A stretch of 64,000 nt of DNA from Corynebacterium variabile (GTDB lineage: Bacteria > Actinomycetota > Actinomycetes > Mycobacteriales > Mycobacteriaceae): contig NZ_BJNT01000018.1 of the NCBI RefSeq assembly GCF_006539825.1, forward strand, positions 26,009 to 90,008. The letters run 5' to 3'. A model generated the notes under the pieces. The model saw only the letters and a program-made list of their open reading frames with translations. It was not told where the DNA came from and did no database searches. Shown piece by piece: positions 55,834 through 64,000 of the stretch (its first letter is position 1; the number at the start of each line of letters is the position of its first letter). The position numbers and the translations under genes are program-made.

Positions 55834-56811
55834 CTACCTCAATGCGGGAAACTCCGGAACGACGTACTCGGCGAGCTCCGCGAGGGCGTCCTCCACCGGG
55901 CGGTTGCCGTGACGCAGGCTGATCATGATGTGGTTCAGGCCCAGGTCCTGCTGCGAATGCAGCAGTTCCAGCAGCGCATTGCGCCCCAGCCGGAACCCGA
56001 AGTCGCGTCCCTCCGCCGGGTAGTCGGGGTCCTCCGCCAGGTCGATCCACAGCGACTCCCCCACCGGCCGGAACCCGGCCCCCTGCTCCTCGCAGGACGC
56101 CCGCCACCTGTCGACCATGACCTTCTGGTCGTGCAGGTTGCGGTGGTACGTCAGCCAGCCGTCGGTGTGCGCGGTATTGAACTCGGTGGTCTGCAGGCAG
56201 GACCCCACCGCCAGCACCGGGACGCCGGCCGCGGTGGGCTTCGGCACGACCTCCGCACCACCCATACGTCCGCGCGACCACTTCACCGGTCGCATCCGGG
56301 AGGTCCACGCCTTGCGGAGCACCGACAGGTTCTCCCGGAAATCCTCGCCCCGCGTGTCTTTGTCCATCCCAAAGGCGGCGAACTCCTCCGGGCGGTCGCC
56401 GGAGGCCACGCCCATGAGGAACCGTCCGCCACTGAGCCGGTCCAGTCCGGCCGAGCGTTTCGCCAGCAGCAGCGGGTGCGCCAGCGACAGCACCACCGCC
56501 GCCGTCCCCAGGGCGATGGTCGACGTCTTCGCAGCCAGCCAGGTCAGGTACATGAACGGGTCGTGGATCTGGCCGACATCGCCGAAGGTCTCCACATTGA
56601 GCGGGATGTCGCGGCACCACACCGCGGCGAATCCCGCGTCTTCGGCTGCCTGCGTGAGCGCGACCTGACGCTCCAGGTCGCCGTCGGGTGTCACCGGGGA
56701 CAGGCCGAGCGTCAGCTCACCGGGCGCGAAAGTGCGCTGCCAGCCGGGCAGCGTCGTCGGCGGCTCGTCTGACAGGCGCATCATCTCGGGCATGTCCCGT
56801 GCGGCCCCCAT
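55834..56811 (-). CDS. LLM-class flavin-dependent oxidoreductase (luciferase-like)
   Basis: 325 residues with the bacterial-luciferase fold: LTLGLSPVTPDGDLERQVAL, AAEDAGFAAVWCRDIPL, LTWLAAKTSTIALGTAAVVL, GGRFLMGVASGDRPEEF and VPVLAVGSCLQTTEF. GGGGAG lies 7 nt before ATG 56811, which follows the DUF3017 stop directly. Relatives include alkanesulfonate monooxygenases; being next to the sulfate importer makes a role in organosulfur use possible, but no ssu genes are here. Confidence 0.88.
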   Translation of the reverse strand: MGAARDMPEMMRLSDEPPTTLPGWQRTFAPGELTLGLSPVTPDGDLERQVALTQAAEDAGFAAVWCRDIPLNVETFGDVGQIHDPFMYLTWLAAKTSTIALGTAAVVLSLAHPLLLAKRSAGLDRLSGGRFLMGVASGDRPEEFAAFGMDKDTRGEDFRENLSVLRKAWTSRMRPVKWSRGRMGGAEVVPKPTAAGVPVLAVGSCLQTTEFNTAHTDGWLTYHRNLHDQKVMVDRWRASCEEQGAGFRPVGESLWIDLAEDPDYPAEGRDFGFRLGRNALLELLHSQQDLGLNHIMISLRHGNRPVEDALAELAEYVVPEFPALR

Positions 56812-56814
56812 CGC

Positions 56815-57186
56815 TCAGCTCCCCAGGGAGTCGACGGACCAGGCGGTGGCCAGCAGCAGGACGCCGACAATGAGGCAGAAGGCGGAGTCGAACCGGCGGG
56901 AGCGCACCGCGAAGACCCCGAGGATCTTCGAGTCCACCCACCAGCGGATGAGGCCCAGCCAGAGCATGCCGGCACCGACGGTGAGTGTGCCGCGACGCCA
57001 GTGCTCGGTGAGGATCAGCACCGCGCCGGCGATGATCGCCACGAGGAAGAAGATGACCGAGAGCATCTGCAGATTCCGGGTGACCCGGGACGCGGGCTGG
57101 TTCACGTCATGCGGGTTCGCCAGCAGCGCACGCCGCTCCTCGTCGGTCAGCGGAACCAGATCCGCGCGGTCTCCCTCAGTGGCCAT
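56815..57186 (-). CDS. DUF3017 domain membrane protein
   Basis: 123 residues with three membrane segments (LSVIFFLVAIIAGAVLI, GAGMLWLGLIRWW, CLIVGVLLLATAW) and VFAVRSRRFDSAF between the last two. The position just downstream of folD is the conserved place of DUF3017 genes in actinobacteria. Function unknown. GGAG lies 9 nt before the ATG. Confidence 0.85.
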   Translation of the reverse strand: MATEGDRADLVPLTDEERRALLANPHDVNQPASRVTRNLQMLSVIFFLVAIIAGAVLILTEHWRRGTLTVGAGMLWLGLIRWWVDSKILGVFAVRSRRFDSAFCLIVGVLLLATAWSVDSLGS

Positions 57187-57209
57187 GAATGTGCTCCGGC
57201 AGTTGCCGG

Positions 57210-58067
57210 CTACGCCTCGGCGGCGAGGCGCTCGGCGCGCTCGACGACGTTGCTGACCAGGAAGGCGCGGGTCAGCGGGCCCACACCGCCCGGGTTCGGG
57301 GCCACCGCACCGGCGACCTCCCAGACGTCGGGGTGGACGTCGCCGGCGAGCTTGCCGTCGACGCGGGACACTCCCACGTCCAGCACGGCGGCACCAGGCT
57401 TGACCATGTCGGCGGTGAGCATGTGGGCCTTACCGGCGGCAGCGATGATGATGTCGGCGTCGCGGGTCTCCTTGGCCAGGTCCTTCGTGCCGGTGTGGCA
57501 CAGGACGGTGGTGGCGTTCTCGGAGCGGCGGGTGAGCATCAGACCGATCGGGCGACCCACGGTCACACCGCGGCCGATGACGACGGCCTTCGCACCGTTG
57601 ATCTCGATGCCGAAGCGGCGGAGCATGCTGATCGCGCCGTTGGGGGTGCAGGGAAGCGGGGCGGGCTCATTGAGCACGAGCTTGCCGAGGTTCACCGGGT
57701 GCAGACCGTCGGCGTCCTTGGCGGGGTCGATGCGCTCCAGGACCTCGTTCTCGTTGAGGTGCTTCGGCAGCGGAAGCTGGACGATGTAGCCGGTGCAGGC
57801 CGGATCGGCGTTGAGCTCGTCGATGACGGCGTTGAGCTCTTCCTGGGTGACGGTCGCCGGCAGATCCTTACGGATGCTGGTCACGCCGATCTTCTCGCAG
57901 TCCCTGTGCTTCATCTTCACGTAGGAGTGGGAGGCGGGGTCGTCGCCGACGAGCACGGTCGCCAGGCCCGGGGTGATCCCCTTCGCCTTGAGCGCGGCCA
58001 CCCGCTGTGCGAGGTCCTCGAAGATCTCACCTTGGTACAGTTTTCCGTCCAGCTTCATCGCAGTCAC
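57210..58067 (-). CDS. folD: bifunctional methylenetetrahydrofolate dehydrogenase/cyclohydrolase FolD
   Basis: One-carbon enzyme interconverting methylene- and formyl-THF. 285 residues: [20 protein letters not shown] with the catalytic Tyr and Lys, [53 protein letters not shown] and [18 protein letters not shown] 58067 is the start because a TAAGGT box (minus, 58075-58080) ends 7 nt upstream. Confidence 0.96.
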   Translation of the reverse strand: MTAMKLDGKLYQGEIFEDLAQRVAALKAKGITPGLATVLVGDDPASHSYVKMKHRDCEKIGVTSIRKDLPATVTQEELNAVIDELNADPACTGYIVQLPLPKHLNENEVLERIDPAKDADGLHPVNLGKLVLNEPAPLPCTPNGAISMLRRFGIEINGAKAVVIGRGVTVGRPIGLMLTRRSENATTVLCHTGTKDLAKETRDADIIIAAAGKAHMLTADMVKPGAAVLDVGVSRVDGKLAGDVHPDVWEVAGAVAPNPGGVGPLTRAFLVSNVVERAERLAAEA

Positions 58068-58087
58068 GCGGTCTACCTTATCGCGCC

Positions 58088-58582
58088 CTAGACCGCACCC
58101 GGGAAACCCGCCTGGCGCCAGGCCTCGTACGTGGCGACGGCGGCGGCGTTCGCGAGGTTCATACTGCGTCGACCGGGCAGCATCGGGATGCGGACATGCT
58201 GCGTGACGCGCGGGTCGTCCAGTGCCTGCTGCTCCAGCCCGGTGGGCTCGGTGCCGAAGAGGAGGACGTCACCGGGTTCGTAGGTGATGTCTGTGAACCA
58301 GGTGTCCGCGTGGGCGGTGAAGGCGAAGACGCGGTGGCCACCCTTGTCAGCGAGTTCCGCCAGAGCGGCGTCCCGGTTCTCGTGCAGGGTGACGGACGCC
58401 AGGTCGTGGTAGTCCAGTCCGGCCCGCTTCAGGTGTCTGTCATCGAAGTTGAAGCCGAGCGGCCCGGCGAGGTGCAGGGCAGCTCCCGTCCCCGCGCACT
58501 GGCGGATGGTGTTGCCGGTGTTGCCCGGGATGACGGGTTGATCGAAGAGGACGTGGCAGAAGGGATTCACAGCGTCGCTCAC
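58088..58582 (-). CDS. trmL: tRNA (cytidine(34)-2'-O)-methyltransferase TrmL
   Basis: SPOUT methyltransferase of about 164 residues: [20 protein letters not shown] near the start, then [10 protein letters not shown] and [20 protein letters not shown], which form the knotted SAM site. It methylates the wobble base of some tRNA-Leu. It starts at GTG 58582 within the GTGA overlap with the aminopeptidase stop; GTG 58591 is an alternative. Confidence 0.92.
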   Translation of the reverse strand: MSDAVNPFCHVLFDQPVIPGNTGNTIRQCAGTGAALHLAGPLGFNFDDRHLKRAGLDYHDLASVTLHENRDAALAELADKGGHRVFAFTAHADTWFTDITYEPGDVLLFGTEPTGLEQQALDDPRVTQHVRIPMLPGRRSMNLANAAAVATYEAWRQAGFPGAV

Positions 58583-59877
58583 AGTTCCCACCAGGCCTTC
58601 AGCGCGTCGGTGAACCAGGCGATGTCCTTCACACCGGCCATCTCCCGGGCGGAGTGCATGGACAACAACGGGATGCCCACGTCGACGGTGGGAATGCCGA
58701 GGCGGGTCGCGGTGATCGGCCCGATGGTGGAGCCGCAGGGGACGTCGTTGTTGCCGGCGAAGACCTGGTCCGGCACACCGGCGGTCGCGCAGGCGCGGCG
58801 CCAGGCGGCAGCGGTGACGGCGTCGGTGGCGTAGCGCTGGTTGGCGTTGACCTTGAGCACCGGGCCGGCGTTCATCACCGGTCGGTTCACGCCGTCGTGT
58901 TTGCCCGCGAAGTTCGGGTGGACGCTGTGCGCGGCATCCGCGGAGACGCAGGCCGACCGCGCGTACATCGCGCGGGTTGCCGAGGCATCCGCCCCGAGGG
59001 AGGACGCCACACGCACGAGCACATCCTCCAGCACCGGACCTGCCGCGCCTGAGGTGGTGGCCGACCCGATCTCCTCGTGGTCGAAAGCGGCGAGGACGCG
59101 GATGTCCTTCCCGTTCCCGGACGCCGCGAGCAGCGCCTCGAGTGAGGTGAACACACTGGAGAGGTTGTCCATCCGCCCGGCGGCGAGGAAGTCCTCCTGC
59201 GCACCGAAGATCTCGCCGTGCTGGGCGTCGACGGTGATGAGGTCGTGGGCGACGATGTCGTCGGGGTCAACACTTGTGGCCCGTGCCACCACGTCGAGGA
59301 TGGTGGGGGCATCCTCCCCTACCGCGAAGACCGGCTGCATGTGCATCTGACGGTCGAGCGTCAGGTCTGCGTTGACGTTGCGGTCGAGGTGGATCGCCAG
59401 GTGCGGGACGCGCAGGACAGGCCCGGTGGCGACGAGCTTCTCGGTGCCGTCGGTGAGCACGACGCGCCCGGCCAGGCGCAGCTCCCGGTCCAGCCAGGAC
59501 GCCAGAATCGCCCCACCGTAGATCTCGACGGCCGCCTGCTTCCAGCCGGCCGTCCCCGGGAGGTCACCGAGCGGCTTGAGCTTCAGGCCCGGCGAGTCGG
59601 TGTGGGAGCCGACGATGCGGAAACCCCTGGTCGTCGGGTCAACCTGCGCGGGCACGTCCCAGGCGATGACTGCCCCGCCCCGGACGATGTAGTGGCCACC
59701 GGGGCTCACGGCATCTGCTCCCCATGGCATCCGCTCGTCCTCGCGGACGTAGCCGGCGTCCGCCAGGCGTCGGGCGACCTCGGCGGCCGCGTGGTAGCTG
59801 GACGGGGACGCGGCGATGAAGTCGGCGAACCGGCGGGCGAGGGCGGTGGCTGAGGCGGGCACAGCAGGGTCGGTCAT
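58579..59877 (-). CDS. M18-family aminopeptidase
   Basis: 432 residues. Zinc motifs of M18: VGSHTDSPGLKLKP, RMDNLSSVFTSLEAL, AAFDHEEIGSATTSG and the late PLLSMHSAREM. Cytosolic peptidase releasing N-terminal residues, with preference for acidic or neutral residues in the family. Its stop overlaps trmL by 4 nt. Confidence 0.94.
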   Translation of the reverse strand: MTDPAVPASATALARRFADFIAASPSSYHAAAEVARRLADAGYVREDERMPWGADAVSPGGHYIVRGGAVIAWDVPAQVDPTTRGFRIVGSHTDSPGLKLKPLGDLPGTAGWKQAAVEIYGGAILASWLDRELRLAGRVVLTDGTEKLVATGPVLRVPHLAIHLDRNVNADLTLDRQMHMQPVFAVGEDAPTILDVVARATSVDPDDIVAHDLITVDAQHGEIFGAQEDFLAAGRMDNLSSVFTSLEALLAASGNGKDIRVLAAFDHEEIGSATTSGAAGPVLEDVLVRVASSLGADASATRAMYARSACVSADAAHSVHPNFAGKHDGVNRPVMNAGPVLKVNANQRYATDAVTAAAWRRACATAGVPDQVFAGNNDVPCGSTIGPITATRLGIPTVDVGIPLLSMHSAREMAGVKDIAWFTDALKAWWEL

Positions 59878-59920
59878 GGGGACCAGTTAACCACCGGGGC
59901 CGGACGCGGTTCCCGACCGG

Positions 59921-60760
59921 TCAGGCCGGTTCGACACCCGCCACACAGACCCGACCGTTCTCGACGCTCATGTCGACCCTGGCCCCGGTGGTGGTCAGGT
60001 ACCACTTACCGTGGTCCCGGTCGTGGGTGACGATCGCCAGGGCCTCCGGGTCCGCATCCTCCACCACGCCCGGTTCCACCGGGTTCTGGGAATAGGCGCA
60101 GCGCAGCGGATAGGCGTCCCCGGTGTCCGCCGGATTGACCGGACTACCCTGCTCGCGCAGGAGGAAACGCTGCGCAGTCCACAGAACGACGGAGTCAGGC
60201 GGGATGTTGTCCCCGTCGAGGTCCACCTTCGGGCAGGCGTAGTCGGACTCCCCCTCGGCCCACGGCACCCGGACCTCGGTGACCGAGTCAGCACCCCAGA
60301 CGTATCCGTCCTGGGCCTGGATCGGCGCGGTGGCCAAGGCCTCGACGATACGGTCGGCGGCCCCCGTGTAATTCGATTCAACGTAGCCGGCCGGCATCGT
60401 CCAGCACTTGCCGGTCATCCCGGCGGTGTCACCGGCGGCGATGTCGGTCGCCCAGGCGCGGACGCTGTCGGCGTTGATGTAGGCGGGGTCGAGGCCGTCG
60501 GTGTTGACGCCCGCTCCGGGTGCCGGGGTGCCGTCGCCGGAACCTCCACCGGTGTCGGCACCGCCACCGGTGTCCCCACCACCGTTGTCTGTTCCACCAC
60601 CGTCCCCACCGGGAACGACGGTTTCAGTCACGGTCGCTGTGGCCGAGGTGGAGGAGTCGGCGTCCTCCGAACTGTCCGACGAGCATCCGGACAGGATCAG
60701 TGGTGCCGCAAGTGCGCCTGCGGCAAGGGCGACGGTCAGGTTCCTGGTGCGGGTGTACAT
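59921..60760 (-). CDS. lipoprotein with Gly/Thr-rich linker, unknown function
   Basis: 279 residues from ATG 60760, with GGAAG 7 nt upstream. A lipoprotein signal (LAAPLILSGCSS) is followed by a Thr/Val stalk (SATATVTETVVPG), a Gly-rich linker and a C-terminal domain with three cysteines (GKCWTMPAGY, YACPKVDL, PLRCAYS). No family recognised; the stalk resembles those of the proteins around 34-37 kb. Confidence 0.85.
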   Translation of the reverse strand: MYTRTRNLTVALAAGALAAPLILSGCSSDSSEDADSSTSATATVTETVVPGGDGGGTDNGGGDTGGGADTGGGSGDGTPAPGAGVNTDGLDPAYINADSVRAWATDIAAGDTAGMTGKCWTMPAGYVESNYTGAADRIVEALATAPIQAQDGYVWGADSVTEVRVPWAEGESDYACPKVDLDGDNIPPDSVVLWTAQRFLLREQGSPVNPADTGDAYPLRCAYSQNPVEPGVVEDADPEALAIVTHDRDHGKWYLTTTGARVDMSVENGRVCVAGVEPA

Positions 60761-60829
60761 GACACACTTCCTGGGTAGACGTAGTTCCCCCCCCTGCTCC
60801 CCTCCCGGTCCCCGCACCACCCCTGACGA

Positions 60830-62659
60830 TCAGGCCACCCCGTGCGCGCCCAGCCACTCGACCATCGCCTCGGCGATACGCTGCCTGTTCACCGGCCGGA
60901 CGAAGACGTGTCCCTCGTCCTCCAGCTCCAGGGCCGCGGTCGGCACACCCCGCTCCGCCAGCGCCGCACTCATCTGCAGGTACTCGCTCGGCGGCACATT
61001 CGTGTCGTGCAGCCCGTGGATGAACAGCACCGGGGTGGACGCCGCCCCGACCCCCGTCGCAGGCATTCCCGACAGCCTGACCAGCGGAGACACCGCCTTC
61101 AGCAGCTCCCCGTCCTGGATCGGGTATCCGTACTTCGGGAACGCCGCCGAGGCGATCCACGGCTCGGTGTCCCGGTAGAAGGTCTCCAGGTCACTCATCC
61201 CGCAGGCGCACACCGCCGCCCGGAACAGCTCCGGGAACCACGTCACCGCCACGTTCACCAGGTAGCCGCCGTAGGACCGGCCGGAGACCGCCAGCCGCGA
61301 CCGGTCGGCCAGGCCGGCGTCCACCAGGAAGGACGCCGAATCCTCGAGGTCCCTGATCCCGGCGAACCTCCCGTAGCGGTTGTCGGCGTGCTGGAAGGCC
61401 CGGCCGTCCCCGGAGGAGCCGCGCACGTTCGGCGTGAACACCGAGACCCCGGCCTCGATCACGGCACGCAGCACGTCATGGTGCTCGGGGCGGGACTGCC
61501 CCTCCGGCCCGCCGTGGAAGTGCAGCAGCATCGGGGCCGGGCCGGTCACCGGCACACCGTCGGAACCCACCGCCCGGTACAGCCATCCCGACAGTTCCAC
61601 CCCGTCATGGGCGCTGTAGCGCAGCAGTTCCGGTTCACCGAGCGGACGGACATCCTCCTCGACAGCGGCACCGGTGACCGGTGTCATCCTGCTGTTGCGG
61701 GTGTCGACCAGGTACACCGTCGGCGCGGCGTCCGGGCTCTCCACGGTGCACACCAGTGAGGCGCCGTCGTCGGTGATCCGCAGCCCGTGCGCCACCATCC
61801 CGGGCAGCGTCACCTCCCGGCGCGCGGTGACCCGCTGGTCGGGGTCGAGCCGCAGCACCTCCAGCGCGGAGCGTCCCGAGAGGTTCCAGAGCACCGCCCC
61901 GACCTCCTCGGAGCGGCTGATGCAGAACTCGTCGACGTCGGCCTCGCGGTAGTGGATGAGCTCGCGGTCACGCATCACCCCGTTCTTCGCGTGGACGCGG
62001 AGCACCCGGCGCCGGTCACTGTGGTGGTCCGAGCACACCAGCATCACCGGTTCACCGTCCTCACGCGGCGGCAGGATCAGCCCGGCGTCGGTGGTGGCCC
62101 CGGGCTGCGGCGGCAGCAGAGGACGCCACGACCCGTCCGGGCCGATGAGCAGCAGTTCCCGGTTCGCCCGGGGTCCGACCCGCATCAGCGCGTGGCCAGC
62201 GTTCGCGGCGACGAGTTTACCGTCCACGCGACGGTCGATGATCTGCACGGACCCGTCGACCGGGCTGACGAGGCGCCCTTCCGCCAGTCCGTCGCCGCGC
62301 ACGGCGTCCACCGCGAGGTGGCCAGCGTCCCACTCGACCAGGGAGGTCTTGGCGTCGGTGTCGTCGCGCAGCGGCACGGCCGAGTCATCGTCGGGGTCGG
62401 TGGAGACCAGCCAGATCTCGGTGCGCTCGGTGCCGGACGGGGCGACCTCCACGGCGAGCCAGTGGGCGTGCGGGGAGTACCGCACCGCCACCGCGGGTCC
62501 GGACGTCGGGATGTCGATCCGCCGGGCGTCCCCCAGGACCCCGTTGACCAGTGGGGCCTGCATCGCCACCGGTAGACCGTCCGGATCGGCGTCATCGCGC
62601 AGGATGAAGGCGAGCGCGGATCCGTCGGGGGCGATGTCCGGGGCGGTAGTGTGTCTCAC
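60830..62659 (-). CDS. S9-family prolyl oligopeptidase-like peptidase
   Basis: 609 residues: an N-terminal beta-propeller-like part and a C-terminal alpha/beta-hydrolase domain with FHGGPEGQSRPE, the nucleophile GRSYGGYLV, LFIHGLHDTNVP with catalytic Asp and DEGHVF with catalytic His. Cytosolic, no signal peptide. The start is GTG 62659: TAGCCT (minus, 62666-62671) ends 6 nt before it and shares the stop codon TAG of the next gene upstream. Confidence 0.92.
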   Translation of the reverse strand: MRHTTAPDIAPDGSALAFILRDDADPDGLPVAMQAPLVNGVLGDARRIDIPTSGPAVAVRYSPHAHWLAVEVAPSGTERTEIWLVSTDPDDDSAVPLRDDTDAKTSLVEWDAGHLAVDAVRGDGLAEGRLVSPVDGSVQIIDRRVDGKLVAANAGHALMRVGPRANRELLLIGPDGSWRPLLPPQPGATTDAGLILPPREDGEPVMLVCSDHHSDRRRVLRVHAKNGVMRDRELIHYREADVDEFCISRSEEVGAVLWNLSGRSALEVLRLDPDQRVTARREVTLPGMVAHGLRITDDGASLVCTVESPDAAPTVYLVDTRNSRMTPVTGAAVEEDVRPLGEPELLRYSAHDGVELSGWLYRAVGSDGVPVTGPAPMLLHFHGGPEGQSRPEHHDVLRAVIEAGVSVFTPNVRGSSGDGRAFQHADNRYGRFAGIRDLEDSASFLVDAGLADRSRLAVSGRSYGGYLVNVAVTWFPELFRAAVCACGMSDLETFYRDTEPWIASAAFPKYGYPIQDGELLKAVSPLVRLSGMPATGVGAASTPVLFIHGLHDTNVPPSEYLQMSAALAERGVPTAALELEDEGHVFVRPVNRQRIAEAMVEWLGAHGVA

Positions 62660-62668
62660 GACTGCAGG

Positions 62669-63937
62669 CTACCGGTAGACGATCCAGGTGTCCCGCCCCC
62701 CGCCGCCGCGCGAGGAGTTCACGATCATCGACCCGGCCGGTGCCACACGGGTCAGCCCCACCGGCACCGTTGTCGTCCCCGTGGTGTCCATGAGACTGAA
62801 TATCCGGAGGTCGACGTGCCGGTCGGTACCGTCTAGGGCGGGCAGGGTGGACAGGTCGACCTTCTCCTGGGCGATGAAGGACGCCGGGTCGGCGAGGACC
62901 TCCGACCGACGCTGCGTCAGCTGGGCGCGGGTGCACTCCGGTCCGACGGTGATCCCCGAGCCGCCGTATCCGTCGACGGGCTTGACGACCAGTTCGTCGA
63001 GCCGGTCGAGGACGGCCAGGCGTTGCCGGGGATCGGCGCACAGCCATGTCCTGACCTGCTGCAGGACCGGCTGCTCCCCCAGGTAGAACCGCACCATCTC
63101 CGGTACGGAGACGTAGACGGCCTTGTCGTCGGCCAGTCCGTTGCCCGGTGCATTGGCGATGCTGACCGTCCCGGCGGCGAGTGCGTCACCGATGCCGGGT
63201 ACGCCATCGGCGAGGCAGGACTCCACCACCCGCAGGTAGACCGTGTCGACCTGCCGGTCATCGACTCGGTCCCACAGCACCGACTTCCCGTCCTCGATCG
63301 CGTCCTCCACGACCTCCAGCTGGTCACAGGTCCGCGGTGCGAAATGGCCCGCCTCGGCGATGATGCGCTGCTCGTCCCAGGACGGATCGTCCTCACCCGC
63401 GGTGAGCAGCACAGCGTGGTCGGACGCATCCCGGTCCCGCAGCTCCGAACACAGCATCTCCAGGGCACCGGTCACCGGCACCAGCCGGTCCCCCATCGCC
63501 TCGATGAGTTCCGGGTGATGCTCCTCCGTCATCTGCCGCGCAGCCAGGGCGAAGGTCAGACCCGAGGGCATGCGGAGGTTGTCCTCCAGCACCCGCCAGT
63601 CTGAGATATCGCGCCCGGAACCGGAGCACACAAGGTCAGCACCGGTGACCCGGGCCCGGACAGTTCCCCCGGGCACCCGGTGGCCTAGTCCGGTGTAGCC
63701 GGGTGCACGGCGGATCACCGCGGCGTCCATGCGTCCTGCCCGGACGATCTCCGCGTCCTCCGGGGAGGACGCACCGTAGACGTCGGCGAGGAACCGGTCG
63801 AGGGCACGGGCGCGCTGCTCCACCCCGGCGGCGAGTTCCGTCCACACATCCCCGTCGATGATCCGTGGCAACGGTTCGATGTCGAAGGGCTGCCCGTTGA
63901 AGGTCATGCCGTGTGCGGCGGGATCAGGGAGCATCAT
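62669..63937 (-). CDS. circularly permuted ATP-grasp protein (DUF404/DUF407 type)
   Basis: 422 residues from ATG 63937: TACCCT (minus, 63944-63949) ends 6 nt before it; GTG 63970 is the alternative. Family motifs: FNGQPFDIEPLPRII, MDAAVIRRAPGYTGLGHRVP, GSGRDISDWRVLEDNLRMPS, VVKPVDGYGGSGITVGPEC and ending RGGGGRDTWIV. These proteins form peptide-like bonds with ATP, usually with an alpha-E protein and transglutaminase-like or peptidase partners; here the S9 peptidase follows after 9 bp. Partners may lie beyond the right edge. Confidence 0.92.
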   Translation of the reverse strand: MMLPDPAAHGMTFNGQPFDIEPLPRIIDGDVWTELAAGVEQRARALDRFLADVYGASSPEDAEIVRAGRMDAAVIRRAPGYTGLGHRVPGGTVRARVTGADLVCSGSGRDISDWRVLEDNLRMPSGLTFALAARQMTEEHHPELIEAMGDRLVPVTGALEMLCSELRDRDASDHAVLLTAGEDDPSWDEQRIIAEAGHFAPRTCDQLEVVEDAIEDGKSVLWDRVDDRQVDTVYLRVVESCLADGVPGIGDALAAGTVSIANAPGNGLADDKAVYVSVPEMVRFYLGEQPVLQQVRTWLCADPRQRLAVLDRLDELVVKPVDGYGGSGITVGPECTRAQLTQRRSEVLADPASFIAQEKVDLSTLPALDGTDRHVDLRIFSLMDTTGTTTVPVGLTRVAPAGSMIVNSSRGGGGRDTWIVYR

Positions 63938-63966
63938 TGCACCAGGGTAAACCGGGTCTTCGCGGT

Positions 63967-64000
63967 TCACAGTGCGTTGATTCGGTCCTGCAGCTGACTT
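63967..64000 (-). CDS. possible C-terminus of an upstream gene
   Basis: On the minus strand one frame reads SQLQDRINAL and then TGA (63967-63969), as the end of a helical protein would. Only 10 codons are visible, so the call is tentative. Confidence 0.25.
   Translation of the reverse strand, partial: SQLQDRINAL

Overview
The window is a 64 kb piece of high-GC actinobacterial chromosome, almost certainly from a Corynebacterium of the GC-rich lineage. The evidence is the purK / PH-domain gene / birA // accD-accE-maf-sseA-accBC block, a monomeric NADP isocitrate dehydrogenase, the metY-metX pair under McbR-type operators, and the amidohydrolase // punA-pmmB ... upp block. The same blocks exist in mycobacteria, so most of the window is conserved backbone. 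No phage, insertion sequence, CRISPR array or rRNA was seen.

Layout. 1-9.6 kb: purine (purK) and biotin/acyl-CoA carboxylase genes, then glycerol kinase. 9.7-22 kb: a long hairpin, a DUF1707 membrane protein, purine and pyrimidine salvage (punA, upp), a sugar-phosphate mutase, a polytopic membrane protein, a small-protein/NlpC-P60 pair, a conserved unknown and a frameshifted FUSC transporter. 21.2-24.4 kb: a signalling cluster of a J-like Q/G/Y-rich membrane protein, a transmembrane Ser/Thr kinase and an FHA-like protein. 24.5-27.3 kb: a complete sugar-type ABC importer. 27.5-33.6 kb: a second long hairpin, a LiaF-like protein, a MocR regulator, adenosine deaminase, a D,D-carboxypeptidase and a YihY membrane protein. 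33.8-37.8 kb: an accessory patch of anchored or secreted proteins, three of them out of frame. 37.8-44 kb: trpS, a LysR regulator with a TDT carrier, an SDR, exonuclease III and an MFS exporter. 44.3-55.7 kb: icd, metY-metX, tRNA-Leu, two neighbouring pseudogenes for sulfur amino-acid enzymes, and a sulfate/thiosulfate importer (cysPTWA). 55.8-64 kb: a flavin monooxygenase, folD, trmL, an M18 aminopeptidase, a lipoprotein, an S9 peptidase and a circularly permuted ATP-grasp protein.

Themes. (1) About eighteen genes have a TAnnnT -10 box that ends only 6-9 nt before the start codon, the signature of leaderless transcripts; several sit in divergent promoters only 32-71 bp long. (2) McbR-like operators (TAGAC-N6-GTCTA) precede both metY and the sulfate importer, while the aecD-like and cysteine-synthase-like genes between them are dead. 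This points to methionine synthesis by direct sulfhydrylation with transsulfuration lost at this locus. (3) Seven single-base frame shifts, most of them in short G/C runs, plus one 26-bp tandem duplication fall only in accessory genes. This could be real decay, phase variation or an assembly artefact, and raw reads should decide. (4) Two unrelated long hairpins each lie just upstream of a leaderless DUF1707-family gene.
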